Shown in pieces: positions 36,819 through 45,440 of a stretch of DNA of 64,000 nucleotides. Below the pieces are notes generated by a model. That model did no database searches. It worked only from the letters and a program-made list of their open reading frames with translations, and was not told the origin of the DNA. Position 1 is the stretch's first letter, and each line of letters begins with the position of its first letter. The stretch comes from Sulfitobacter maritimus. GTDB lineage: Bacteria; Pseudomonadota; Alphaproteobacteria; Rhodobacterales; Rhodobacteraceae. Both the position numbers and the translations under genes were made by a program. The stretch spans positions 89,374 to 153,373 of the forward strand of contig NZ_JABVBB010000037.1 in NCBI RefSeq assembly GCF_013346665.1. Reading direction: 5' to 3'.

Positions 36819-36853
36819 GCTGCTGACTTTTCCCATCACCATAAGGACGTTTC

Positions 36854-37360
36854 ATGCGCTATTTCCTGCGTCTCGAAGACTTCACCACTGGCGTAGCGCA
36901 ACGCCTGTCCATCGCCTTTTTGGTTATTGCCGCCGGGTTGGCGCTCTATCAGGTGATTACGCGCTTTGCCTTTGGCGCGCCTTCCACTTGGTCTGAAGTC
37001 ATCACCCGCTCTGCAATGATCTGGTCAGTGTTTCTGGGCGTGGCCGTTGCGTTTCGGCACGGGGCCATGATTTCGGTCGATGTGATCCAGAACGCGCTGC
37101 CCCCGCGCCTTGGGATTGGCGTCTATCTATTCGCCAATGTTGGCTCTCTGATCTTTTTTTCGGTCCTGCTGTGGCAGGGCTATCTGATGACGCTGCGGGT
37201 GATCCCGCAAAGCCTGTCAGCCCTCAATATCTCAATCGCTTGGGTCTATGCGGCCTTGCCTGTTGGGTCGGGCTTTATCCTGATCGCTGTTGCCGCGTCG
37301 ATGGTGCGCGCGGTTCAGGGTGATTGGCTGATCGCACGCAATGCGGAGGACGTCGCATGA
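36854..37360 (+). CDS. TRAP transporter small permease (tetronate operon)
   Basis: 168 residues, four predicted helices (LSIAFLVIAAGLALYQVITRFAF; VITRSAMIWSVFLGVAVAFRHGAMISVDV; GVYLFANVGSLIFFSVLLWQGYLM; WVYAALPVGSGFILIAVAASMVRAV). VITRFAFGAPSTWSEV and FRHGAMISVD are DctQ landmarks. The start follows ataaggacg. Its end overlaps the large-permease start (ATGA). Confidence 0.92.
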   Translation: MRYFLRLEDFTTGVAQRLSIAFLVIAAGLALYQVITRFAFGAPSTWSEVITRSAMIWSVFLGVAVAFRHGAMISVDVIQNALPPRLGIGVYLFANVGSLIFFSVLLWQGYLMTLRVIPQSLSALNISIAWVYAALPVGSGFILIAVAASMVRAVQGDWLIARNAEDVA

Positions 37361-38637
37361 ACAGCGCACTTGGTTTCTCGCTGGCAATCCTGTTCGTCCT
37401 TGGCGTGCCGATTGCCGTGGCTATTGGCCTCGCCTCTGTCATTGGCATTGAGGCGCAGGGCCGTCTGCCGCTGCTGCTTGTTGCCCAGCGGATGTTCACC
37501 GGGATCGACAGCTTTCCGCTCATGGCCATCCCGCTGTTTATCCTTGCTGGCAATCTGATGTCGGCGGGCGGCATTTCCCAGCGACTTGTTGATCTTGCCA
37601 AATCGCTGGTTGGTGGCATTCAAGGCGGGCTGGCTTGTACCTGCGTGCTGACCTGTATGCTTTTCGCATCGGTCTCCGGCTCCTCTGTCGCGACCACCTT
37701 TGCTATTGGTGCGATCCTCATTCCGGCCATGGTCAAACATAACTACCCCAAACCGCTGGCCGCCTCTATTCAGGCGTCCTCTGCCGAACTGGGTGTTCTG
37801 ATCCCCCCGTCCATTCCGCTGATCCTTTATGGCGTCTCTACCGACACGTCGATCGGCAAGCTCTTCGTGGCGGGCCTTGGCCCCGGCGTGGTCGTGGCAG
37901 GTTCGCTCATGGCGCTTGTGCTGGTGATCTGCCGGGTGCGTGGCATTGGCAAGGATGACGGGATGGACCGTGCGGCTCCCGGCTCGGCGCTTAAGTCGGC
38001 CTTACCGGCACTGCTGGTCCCTGTGGTCATTCTGGGCGGCATCTATTCGGGCATCTTCACGCCGACTGAGGCCAGTGCCGCAGCCGTGGCCGCCGCGCTG
38101 ATCGTGGGGATGTTGCTTTACAAAGAGCTAAAGGTCAGCGACCTGCCGGACATCCTGAAAAGCACGATCATCTCCACCTCAGCGATTATGATCATCATCT
38201 CGGCGGCAGCGCTGTTTTCGTTCCTGATCACCCGCTCCGGCCTGCCCAATGAAATCGCCGCATGGTTCAAGGACATCTTCGAGAGCCGCATCGCCTTTCT
38301 GCTGGCAGTGAACATCCTGTTGCTGATCGTGGGCATGTTTATCGAAACCTCGGCGGCGATCCTCGTCTTGGCACCGATCTTGACGCCCATCGCGATAAGC
38401 TATGGCGTTGATCCGATCCACTTTGGCCTGATCATCGTGGTGAACCTCGCGCTTGGGATGATCACGCCGCCCTTGGGGGTTAACCTGTTTGCCGCCTGCT
38501 CGGTGGCGAACCTGCGGGTGGAAAAGATCATCCCGCAGTTGGTGTGGTTCGTCCTTACGGTCTTTGCCGCCCTGATGGTCATCACCTACGTCCCTGCCAT
38601 TACGCTCTGGCCGGTCGAATGGATCTTTGGAGGGTAA
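37357..38637 (+). CDS. TRAP transporter large permease (tetronate operon)
   Basis: 426 residues, about 12 hydrophobic segments. The start at 37357 gives MNSALGFSLAILFVLGVPIA, the family-typical beginning. Motifs: GIDSFPLMAIPLFILAGNLM, CMLFASVSGSSVATTFAIGAILIPAM, AELGVLIPPSIPLILYGVSTDTSIGKLF, GIFTPTEASAAAVAAA and LGMITPPLGVNLFAAC. It overlaps dctQ and lies 3 bp before ltnD. Confidence 0.95.
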   Translation: MNSALGFSLAILFVLGVPIAVAIGLASVIGIEAQGRLPLLLVAQRMFTGIDSFPLMAIPLFILAGNLMSAGGISQRLVDLAKSLVGGIQGGLACTCVLTCMLFASVSGSSVATTFAIGAILIPAMVKHNYPKPLAASIQASSAELGVLIPPSIPLILYGVSTDTSIGKLFVAGLGPGVVVAGSLMALVLVICRVRGIGKDDGMDRAAPGSALKSALPALLVPVVILGGIYSGIFTPTEASAAAVAAALIVGMLLYKELKVSDLPDILKSTIISTSAIMIIISAAALFSFLITRSGLPNEIAAWFKDIFESRIAFLLAVNILLLIVGMFIETSAAILVLAPILTPIAISYGVDPIHFGLIIVVNLALGMITPPLGVNLFAACSVANLRVEKIIPQLVWFVLTVFAALMVITYVPAITLWPVEWIFGG

Positions 38638-38640
38638 GCG

Positions 38641-39525
38641 ATGTTGATTGATTTTGTGGGCCTCGGCTCAATGGGGCTGGGCATGGCGGTGAGCCTTGTC
38701 AAAGCGGGCCATACTGTGCGCGGCTTTGATCCGGCGGTGGCGCGGGTCGAAATGCTGATCGCTGCGGGCGGCGCTGCGTTCAAAGAGGACGACCAGCCAG
38801 CCGATGCGCTGGTCAGTGCGGTGCTCAACGCCGATCAAACGCGGGCGGTCTTGTTTGGAGAGCGGGGCGCGGCCAAGCGCCTTCGGCCCGGCGGGGTGAT
38901 CCTGTCCTGTGCGACCGTCTCGCCCGCCTTCGCGGCAGAGATGGAGGCGCAGGCAGATGAAGCGGGCTTGCTCTACCTCGATGCGCCGATTTCGGGCGGC
39001 GCGATCAAGGCGGCTGCGGGGCAACTGTCGATCATGGCGGCAGGTCGTAGCGCGGCCTTTGACGCAGCAGCGCCGGTGTTGGATGCGATGGCAGAGACCG
39101 TTCATCGTTTGGGCGATCACGCAGGGCCGGGCTCGGCTATGAAAGCGGTGAACCAGTTGCTCGCTGGCGTTCACATCGCGGCGATGGGCGAAGCGCTGGC
39201 CTTCGGCGCATCCCAAGGGCTGACGCCTGCGCAGGTGGTTGATGTGGTCTCGGTCTCTGCCGGGACGTCGTGGATGTTTGAAAACCGCGCGCCTCATGTT
39301 GTAGAAGGCAACTATACGCCAAAGTCTAAGCTAGACATCTGGCTCAAAGACCTCGGTATCGTGACAGATATCGCTGCATCCGCAGACTTGCCGGTGCCGG
39401 TCTCCTCCAACGCGCTGGAACAATTTCGCGCCGCGTCAGAAGCAGGCTTGGGCGATGAGGACGACGCTGCCATCGCCAAATACTTCGCCCGCGCAGGCGG
39501 TGTTTCTTTGCCGGGAGATCGCTGA
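38641..39525 (+). CDS. ltnD: L-threonate dehydrogenase
   Basis: 294-residue beta-hydroxyacid dehydrogenase. N-terminal FVGLGSMGLGMAVSLVKAGH binds NAD; DAPISGGAIKAAAGQLSIMAAG and the catalytic lysine region GSAMKAVNQLLAGVHIAAMGEALAFG are family signatures. It converts L-threonate to 2-dehydro-L-erythronate. The preceding TRAP genes supply the substrate and the stop codon overlaps the otnK start (TGATG). Confidence 0.92.
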   Translation: MLIDFVGLGSMGLGMAVSLVKAGHTVRGFDPAVARVEMLIAAGGAAFKEDDQPADALVSAVLNADQTRAVLFGERGAAKRLRPGGVILSCATVSPAFAAEMEAQADEAGLLYLDAPISGGAIKAAAGQLSIMAAGRSAAFDAAAPVLDAMAETVHRLGDHAGPGSAMKAVNQLLAGVHIAAMGEALAFGASQGLTPAQVVDVVSVSAGTSWMFENRAPHVVEGNYTPKSKLDIWLKDLGIVTDIAASADLPVPVSSNALEQFRAASEAGLGDEDDAAIAKYFARAGGVSLPGDR

Positions 39526-40769
39526 TGTTGCTGGGCTGTATCGGGGACGACTTCACCGGGTCCAGCGACTTGGCCAATACCTTGGCCAAGGGCGGCATGC
39601 GCACGGTTCAATACAGCGGCGTGCCGGACCATCCGGCGGATGCCGACGTGCAGGCAGGTGTGGTCGCGCTCAAGACACGATCCATCCCCGCAGCGGATGC
39701 AGTAGCGCAATCGCTCAAGGCGCTCGACTGGTTGCGGGCGCAGGGGTGTGAGCAGATTTATTTCAAATACTGCTCGACCTTCGACAGCACGGCACAAGGC
39801 AACATCGGCCCTGTCGCCGAAGCCTTGGCCGATGCCTTGGATGCGCGCGCTGTGATCGTTTGTCCGGCTTTTCCGGGAACGGGGCGGTCGATCTATCAGG
39901 GGCATTTGTTCGTAAACGATGTCTTGCTGAACGAAAGCGGGATGCAGAACCACCCGCTAACACCAATGACCGACCCTGACATCAGACGGGTTTTGCAAGC
40001 GCAATCAACTGGCCCTGTGGGCCATGTCGGGGCAGCTACGGTGCTATCAGGGGCATCTGCCATTCGCGCCCGGCTTGACCAAGAGGCCGACGATGGCAAG
40101 CGGTTGATCGTTGTCGACGCATTGCAAGATGCAGACCTCATTGAGATCGGCCGCGCGGCCAAGGGGCTCAAACTCGTCACCGGGGGATCGGGCGCTGCCC
40201 TTGGCTTGCCTGCGAATTTTGACATCACGGCGCATGACCGGGCGCCATGGGCGGGGGCGAACGGAAAATGCGTCATCCTGTCGGGGTCTTGTTCCATCGC
40301 AACGCGGGGCCAGATCGCGCATCACAAGACGTCACACCCGTCGCTCGAAGTCAGCGCGGATATGCTGTTCGGGGCAGAGATCACCGCACAATCTGCTGCG
40401 GATTGGGCAATGCGTAGCGAAGGGTTGCCGCTGATATACAGTTCTGCCGATCCAGACCGGGTGGTCGCCGCACAAGACAAATACGGGCGCGAGGAAAGCG
40501 CCGAAAAATTCGAACAGTTCTTTGCCGAAGTCGCCCGGATTGTGACAGCAAACGGGGTCGGAAAATTGCTGACCGCGGGGGGGGAGACTTCGGGCGCTGT
40601 GGTCGAAGGGCTGGCTCTCACCCAACTTGAGATCGGGCCGGAGATTGATCCGGGTGTGCCTGCGTTGCGGGCCGGCGGGGGCCTCGTCTTGGCGTTGAAG
40701 TCAGGCAACTTCGGCAGCGTCGATTATTTCGAAAAAGCGGCCCGCATTCTGGATGGAACTTCACCATGA
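39525..40769 (+). CDS. otnK: 3-oxo-tetronate kinase (DUF1537)
   Basis: 414 residues. The DUF1537 N-domain begins MLLGCIGDDFTGSSDLANTLAKGG (acidic substrate-binding DDFTG) and contains IYFKYCSTFDSTAQGNIGPV; the nucleotide-binding C-domain has LVTGGSGAALGLPANF and KLLTAGGETSGAVVEGL. OtnK phosphorylates 3-dehydrotetronate at O4 with ATP. TGATG overlap with ltnD and ATGA overlap with otnC. Confidence 0.94.
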   Translation: MLLGCIGDDFTGSSDLANTLAKGGMRTVQYSGVPDHPADADVQAGVVALKTRSIPAADAVAQSLKALDWLRAQGCEQIYFKYCSTFDSTAQGNIGPVAEALADALDARAVIVCPAFPGTGRSIYQGHLFVNDVLLNESGMQNHPLTPMTDPDIRRVLQAQSTGPVGHVGAATVLSGASAIRARLDQEADDGKRLIVVDALQDADLIEIGRAAKGLKLVTGGSGAALGLPANFDITAHDRAPWAGANGKCVILSGSCSIATRGQIAHHKTSHPSLEVSADMLFGAEITAQSAADWAMRSEGLPLIYSSADPDRVVAAQDKYGREESAEKFEQFFAEVARIVTANGVGKLLTAGGETSGAVVEGLALTQLEIGPEIDPGVPALRAGGGLVLALKSGNFGSVDYFEKAARILDGTSP

Positions 40770-41410
40770 CGACCGCACTGCGCGAACAGATATGTCTTTT
40801 GGCAAAGTCGATGTTTGACCGGGGTCTGACTGGAGGTAGCACGGGCAACATCTCTGCGAGGACCGACGACGGAGGTCTTTTGGTCTCGCCCACAGGTACC
40901 AGTTTCGGCAGGCTGGACCCGGCGCGGCTGTCGCATTTCGATGCCAGCTGCAGGCTGGTGGACGGCGACCCGCCGACCAAGGAAATGCCCCTGCACACGG
41001 CCTTTTATGACACGCGCAGCGCGGCTGGTGCCGTTGTGCATCTGCATTCGTGCCATTCTGTTGCATGGTCGATGATGCCAGATGTCGATCCCGACAACTT
41101 TCTGCCCCCCATGACGCCCTATGCGATTATGAAATTGGGCCGTGTCAAATTGCTGCCGTTCTATCGACCCGGCGATCCTGCGATGGGGGAGGCCGTGCGC
41201 GGCCTGGCGGGCAAGAGGTCTGCAGTGATGCTAGCCAATCATGGCCCCGTGGTTGCTGGCAAGGACATAGAGGCCGCCTGCAACGCCATAGAAGAGCTTG
41301 AAGACACGGCGCGCCTTGCGATGATGATGCACGGCATCCCGGCCCGCATGTTGGACGCGACGCAGGTGCGCGATCTCGTGACGCATTTTGATATTGAGTG
41401 GGACGATTGA
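40766..41410 (+). CDS. otnC: 3-oxo-tetronate 4-phosphate decarboxylase (class II aldolase family)
   Basis: 214 residues. Class II aldolase/AraD fold: phosphate-binding TGGSTGNISARTDDGGLLVSPTG, zinc-binding His residues in VVHLHSCHSVAWSM and a third in LANHGPVVAGKDIEAA. OtnC decarboxylates 3-oxo-tetronate 4-phosphate to dihydroxyacetone phosphate, linking the pathway to glycolysis. Coupled to otnK (ATGA) and otnI (TGATG). Confidence 0.93.
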   Translation: MTTALREQICLLAKSMFDRGLTGGSTGNISARTDDGGLLVSPTGTSFGRLDPARLSHFDASCRLVDGDPPTKEMPLHTAFYDTRSAAGAVVHLHSCHSVAWSMMPDVDPDNFLPPMTPYAIMKLGRVKLLPFYRPGDPAMGEAVRGLAGKRSAVMLANHGPVVAGKDIEAACNAIEELEDTARLAMMMHGIPARMLDATQVRDLVTHFDIEWDD

Positions 41411-42177
41411 TGCAATTCTCCGCCAACTTGGGGTTCCTTTGGACAGAATTGCCCCTGCCAGAAGCAATCCGCGCGGCAAAAGCCGCTGGGTTCGATGCTG
41501 TCGAATGTCATTGGCCCTATGAGGTCGATAGCGCAGAGGTCAAAGCGGCTCTGGGCGAGACCGGGCTGACCATGCTTGGGCTCAACACCTCACGCGGCGA
41601 CGTCGCTGCGGGCGACAACGGGTTGTCCGCCCTGCCAGACCGCACCGCCGAAGCCCGCGCCGCGATTGATCAAGCCATAGCCTATGCCCAAGACATTAAT
41701 GCGCGAAATATCCATGTCATGGCCGGATTTTCGCAGGGTGCGGAGGCGCATGGGGTCTTTGTCGAAAATCTAAAATACGCCTGTGCTCGCGCGGCGCCCT
41801 TGGGCATCTCTATCTTGATCGAACCGCTCAACCACTATGACGCGCCTGGATATTTCCTGCAAACCACGGAGCAAGCGGCCGCGCTCATCGCCGAGGTCGG
41901 CGCGTCAAACCTCAGGCTTATGTTTGATTGCTACCACGTGCAATTGATGGAGGGCGATCTCAGCAACAAGCTGAGACAGTTGCAAACACAGATCGGCCAT
42001 ATCCAATTCGCCAGCGTTCCGGATCGGGGAGCGCCAGACCACGGCGAGATCAACTTTGACTATGTCTTTCGGGTGATTAAGGGGTTGGGTTTCGCCATGC
42101 CGCTTGGTGCGGAGTATAAGCCCCAAGGTGCTACTTGTGAGACGTTGCGCTGGTTGAAGAAAGCGCAGCAGATCTAG
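41410..42177 (+). CDS. otnI: 2-oxo-tetronate isomerase (hydroxypyruvate isomerase family)
   Basis: 255 residues, TIM barrel. The start at 41410 overlaps the otnC stop and gives MQFSANLGFLWTELPLPEAIRAAKAAGFDAVECHWPYE, the Hyi-family beginning. ILIEPLNHYDAPGYFLQTTEQA, LMFDCYHVQLMEGDL and DRGAPDHGEINFDYVF carry the metal-binding Glu/Asp/His residues. It interconverts 2- and 3-dehydrotetronates, joining the DenD and LtnD branches to OtnK. Last gene of the operon. Confidence 0.93.
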   Translation: MQFSANLGFLWTELPLPEAIRAAKAAGFDAVECHWPYEVDSAEVKAALGETGLTMLGLNTSRGDVAAGDNGLSALPDRTAEARAAIDQAIAYAQDINARNIHVMAGFSQGAEAHGVFVENLKYACARAAPLGISILIEPLNHYDAPGYFLQTTEQAAALIAEVGASNLRLMFDCYHVQLMEGDLSNKLRQLQTQIGHIQFASVPDRGAPDHGEINFDYVFRVIKGLGFAMPLGAEYKPQGATCETLRWLKKAQQI

Positions 42178-42757
42178 CAGCGTGGATAGTGCTGCTCGCA
42201 TGGCGATCGGGTTTCAGGTCGAAATTTCGCATTTAAAACGCTCAGGCGTGACGGCGTGATCTTCCTACGCGGCAGAAGGGGCCGCTTTGCGTTCCGGTAA
42301 ACCGGCGTTATGACCGGAGCTGAGGCTGTAGATCACTATCGGAGGAAAGTGTTGGCTGGGATGGTAGGAATCCTTGCATATCGTTGTTTTCAAGGGGCTT
42401 TTTCTCAAACTAAACTAGGACGAAAGGTGAAGCGGTTTGAATATGGGTGACTGAAACTGCTGACATTGCTAATGCCCGCCGCCACGATCAGTCTCGTACG
42501 GCGGCGGACTTCTACTGTGCCTAACCACATGGTCCACGGTAACAGTCGCGGCTACGATCAGCTGGCTTTGAAGCACTAGAACTCGGAAGCTTAGACGAAG
42601 TATGCGACCTATGGGGACGCATGCGAAGCCTCCCTTTACGTCGGAGCCGGTGGGGTTTCCCACGCGAACCCTCTGCCTTTTTCAGCGTACGCTGCCTTAG
42701 CGCCTCATTAGCACCTGCCTTCGATGCTGCATCTCTCAGTGTTTACAGGAGGCCGCG
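42178..42757 (+). other. Left edge of the putative island; no gene recognised
   Basis: 580 bp without a convincing reading frame. The base composition shifts towards a more even mix than the flanking genes. It contains the tRNA-Gln 3'-end copy (42352-42369), then ccttg...caagggg followed by ctttttctc, a weak terminator-like structure, an imperfect inverted repeat around 42476-42510 (ccgccgcc.../...cggcggcgg) and, just before the spike-base gene, a strong aggagg. It looks like decayed junction DNA. Confidence 0.5.
42352..42369 (-). repeat. Copy of tRNA-Gln 3' end (candidate distal att site)
   Basis: 18 nt, ttggctgggatggtagga, identical and in the same orientation to 57148-57165, which is the T-stem to CCA end of tRNA-Gln(TTG). 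Identity ends at the T-loop. An exact match to a tRNA terminus is very unlikely by chance in 64 kb. Position and orientation are right for the far end of an element integrated at that tRNA. Confidence 0.75.
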
Positions 42758-43027
42758 ATGCCCATTCTCGACATTTTCCAAAATCACCATGATGGACTGA
42801 CCGGTCCTATCAGCGGCGGCTTTGATATCTCGCCTCATGATGGGGCTGACCTTGTGCAGATGACGCGCGGCGTGATGGTGGCCTCTGGGGGTGATCTGGC
42901 GGTAATCCTCAGGAATGGGGATGCGCTCACCCTGCCGGGCCTTGCACCGGGCGTGATCTATCCGATCCGCGTCTCAAGGGTGCTTTCCACAGGGACAACG
43001 GCAACAGGCATCAAGGGGTTAATCTGA
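42758..43027 (+). CDS. GTA head-spike base protein (Rcc01079/GhsA family)
   Basis: 89 residues: FDISPHDGADLVQMTRGVMVASGGDLAVILRNGD and PIRVSRVLSTGTTATGIKGL fit the pattern of the RCAP_Rcc01079 spike-base family (a SD-ADL start, an R-x2-GG-D-V/L core and a P-I-R-V-x-R-V...GTTAT end). In Rhodobacter capsulatus GhsA with GhsB forms the spikes on the GTA head that bind capsular polysaccharide. The gene has a strong aggagg site and its stop overlaps the next start (TGATG). No other GTA gene is in the window, as spike genes usually lie apart from the main cluster. Confidence 0.82.
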   Translation: MPILDIFQNHHDGLTGPISGGFDISPHDGADLVQMTRGVMVASGGDLAVILRNGDALTLPGLAPGVIYPIRVSRVLSTGTTATGIKGLI

Positions 43028-44370
43028 TGTTGGGCGTCGGCTTGCAGGTGTTTGCGCCATACCGTAACCGGGTACCTATCGCTTTTCCGGCGGGGTTTAA
43101 CTGGGATCGGACCCGCTTTGATTTCGATATTGAGCAGGTCGGCGGGATCTACCGCGCAGATGTGGCGCCGCGGGATTTGGTTGACCCCGCGATTTGGAAC
43201 GGCGCGGCTTTCCATGTTGATGGCGTGACTGGAGATGATGGCAACAGTGGCTTGGGCGCGACGGATGGTGACTTTGCCAATGCCAAGCGGACCATTCACG
43301 CGGCCTTTGTGGCGGGCAATGCAACCGGTGCGGCCTACCGTGTTTTGGTGAAGCCCGGCACCTATGCCGAGGCGGCCTTTACCCGCAACGGAAAGGATGA
43401 ACCAAACCAACCGGTCGCCGTGATCGGCTGGGGCGGCGCGGTGCGCTATCGCGCGGGGCCATTTTCGGTGGTCTGGAGCGATGCGGGCGGGACATTTACG
43501 GCGAGTGAGAGCTCCGTCCGACGGGTGTTTCGCTGCGACGTGCTAACCGAAGAGGGGCTTTATACCGAGTTGACTGAGGCCGCCGATGTGGCCAGTTGCA
43601 GCGCGACGGTGAACACCTGGGTGCATGACGGCACCCTGCTGCATGTCAACGTGGGCGGCACGCCGGGCGCCGAGGATATTGCGGTGATCCGGTCTTTTCA
43701 CGGTGCGCGTTTCATGACCCATGACAAGGATTTCTACCTTGAGAATATCCATTGCGAGGGCGGGATCAGCGGGGCGTTGCATTTTGACGCGGTAGCTGCG
43801 CGCAACATCGTCGGGGTCAACTGTTCCTTCCGTTATTCGGCTCCGTCGAGCCCAACAGCCTTGCAGGATGCGGCGCGCGTGCGGCGGACCGATGGGCTGG
43901 TGGCCTTTTTTGAGTGCGACGCTTCGGGCGGGGCCAAGGACGGCTGGTCATTCCATGAGGACGGTACCGCGGGGATGCATGTGCTGTTGCAGGGCTGCAC
44001 GGGTTGGGGAAATGGGTTCAGTACGGCGACGTCTTGCAATGGGTTCACCAGCCATGACGGGGTGCGGGCGATCCTGTTGGGGGGCGCATTTGGCCTGTCG
44101 CGGAACGGGACCGAGGTGCATGTGATCCAATCGACGGAGACCTGGGCGGCGGGGTGTCGGGCGGTGGCGCGGGATATTGATGGCACCTCGGTTGCGTTCA
44201 AATGCTCGAACGGCGCGCTAATGTGGTTGCAGGAATGTTCCGGCGATGCAGCGGGGCAAGCGGAAAACTATGCTTTGCAGGCGAACGCGGGCACAGTATT
44301 CACGCGCGGTTTTGTGGCTTTGTCGGGCGGGGTGGATGTGGCCTCTGGCGGCTCTGTAACGCCATTTTGA
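43027..44370 (+). CDS. GTA head-spike fibre / right-handed beta-helix protein (GhsB-like)
   Basis: 447 residues. After a short N-terminal part (about 1-60) comes FHVDGVTGDDGNSGLGATDGDFANAKRTIHAAF, the usual beginning of pectate-lyase-like beta-helix spike proteins, then repeated short strands (FYLENIHCEGGISGALHFD, IVGVNCSFRYS, VAFFECDASGGAKDGWSFHEDG, VLLQGCTGWGNGFS). Coupled by TGATG to the spike-base gene, so the likely role is the receptor-binding fibre on that base. Whether it binds or cleaves glycan cannot be told. Its 3' end overlaps the convergent glycosyltransferase gene by 103 bp. Confidence 0.8.
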   Translation: MLGVGLQVFAPYRNRVPIAFPAGFNWDRTRFDFDIEQVGGIYRADVAPRDLVDPAIWNGAAFHVDGVTGDDGNSGLGATDGDFANAKRTIHAAFVAGNATGAAYRVLVKPGTYAEAAFTRNGKDEPNQPVAVIGWGGAVRYRAGPFSVVWSDAGGTFTASESSVRRVFRCDVLTEEGLYTELTEAADVASCSATVNTWVHDGTLLHVNVGGTPGAEDIAVIRSFHGARFMTHDKDFYLENIHCEGGISGALHFDAVAARNIVGVNCSFRYSAPSSPTALQDAARVRRTDGLVAFFECDASGGAKDGWSFHEDGTAGMHVLLQGCTGWGNGFSTATSCNGFTSHDGVRAILLGGAFGLSRNGTEVHVIQSTETWAAGCRAVARDIDGTSVAFKCSNGALMWLQECSGDAAGQAENYALQANAGTVFTRGFVALSGGVDVASGGSVTPF

Positions 44371-45440
44371 GCCAGTCTTTGAGCCAGTTCTTTCCAATCC
44401 GGTACGACCTCGGGGGCGCGTCTCCAAGTTTCGCAACGCTCCAGCGCGTTGGGACTATTGTACCCGATAATCGAGGGCAAGGTCGGGTGGCAGAGCCGAT
44501 CTGGCCCGAGGGTCGGCAGCCCATGGTGGCGGTAGAGCAAGATGCGATTGGAGTTGGTCGACTGATACTCAACGCCCGGTTCATCGCGATAGGGGGCCAG
44601 GCCGATGTCGGCGTGGGCGATATGGGCCAGGGTGGTGTTGAAATCCTGCTCTCCATGCCACGCGATATTGCGCCGCGCGGGCGGCGTTTGGCGCAAACGA
44701 CCGAGGACGTGGATTTGCCAGTTTGGGCGCAGGTCGGCCAAACGGATGAGAGCGGGGATATCCAGTAGCGTGGTGCCAGCGCAGACGGCAATGGGGCCGG
44801 GACGAGGCCTGGGATAAGGGTCATCCGTGCTGACCCTTATGTCTTGATGGGGGATGCCGATGGGGTCGATCGTGACATTCGCATGGTCTGCAAAACGCGC
44901 GGCGATATGGGGGCTGGCCGTGCTGATGCGGGTGAACGGGCGGTGATCCCGCTCGGAGCGAAGGAGGATATCCGGGGCGTTTAGCAGGCGGATGTCGTCT
45001 GAGACGCGGTAAATGCGGGCGGCCTGTGGGGCCTGTTCGGCGAGCAACGGCCCGAGCAGGACCGGCGGGCCGCTTTCGCATATGACGAGATCAGCACGCG
45101 ACAGCGGCACGCGGAGGAGGCGGCTCCAGTGGTTGGTGAAGAGCTTGAAGGCAGGTTCTAGGAGCCTGTTGAGCGGGGCGCTTCGCGTCTTGACCGGGTG
45201 AATGGGCGGTAGGCTGTAGATCGACGTGAACTGCGGATCGTGGTGGTGAATGCCGTAATGCGGTGGGCTGTCGAGCGCGGTCAGGCGGACGTCACCAAAC
45301 ACTTTAGACAACCAGCTATAGCCGACCGTTACATGGGTCATGCGCCAGCCTTCGGCGCGGAGATGATGGGAAACCCAAAGCATGCTCGGGCGGCGTTTCT
45401 GAAAGGGGAAATGACCTGTCAGGAGAACCACGCGCTTCAA
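44268..45440 (-). CDS. GT-B glycosyltransferase, GumK-like
   Basis: 390 residues from a TTG start overlapping the flippase stop (TTGA). The N-terminus KRVVLLTGHFPFQKRRPSMLWVSHHLRAEGWRMTHVTVGYSWLSKVFGDVRL resembles GumK/GT70 glucuronosyltransferases; a second nucleotide-sugar domain follows from about 205 (GPIAVCAGTTLLDIPALIRLADLRPNWQIHVLGRL; IAHADIGLAPYRDEPGVEYQSTNSNRILLYRHHGLPTL). Last gene of the five-gene glycan operon. The C-terminal ~34 codons overlap the spike-fibre gene on the other strand. The GT70 assignment is moderate; glycosyltransferase is firm. Confidence 0.82.
   Translation of the reverse strand: MKRVVLLTGHFPFQKRRPSMLWVSHHLRAEGWRMTHVTVGYSWLSKVFGDVRLTALDSPPHYGIHHHDPQFTSIYSLPPIHPVKTRSAPLNRLLEPAFKLFTNHWSRLLRVPLSRADLVICESGPPVLLGPLLAEQAPQAARIYRVSDDIRLLNAPDILLRSERDHRPFTRISTASPHIAARFADHANVTIDPIGIPHQDIRVSTDDPYPRPRPGPIAVCAGTTLLDIPALIRLADLRPNWQIHVLGRLRQTPPARRNIAWHGEQDFNTTLAHIAHADIGLAPYRDEPGVEYQSTNSNRILLYRHHGLPTLGPDRLCHPTLPSIIGYNSPNALERCETWRRAPEVVPDWKELAQRLAQNGVTEPPEATSTPPDKATKPRVNTVPAFACKA

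Noticed and set aside
42469..42663. 64-codon minus-strand frame at the left island edge
   Set aside because: No start-site support, no family resemblance and it lies over an imperfect inverted repeat; likely chance.
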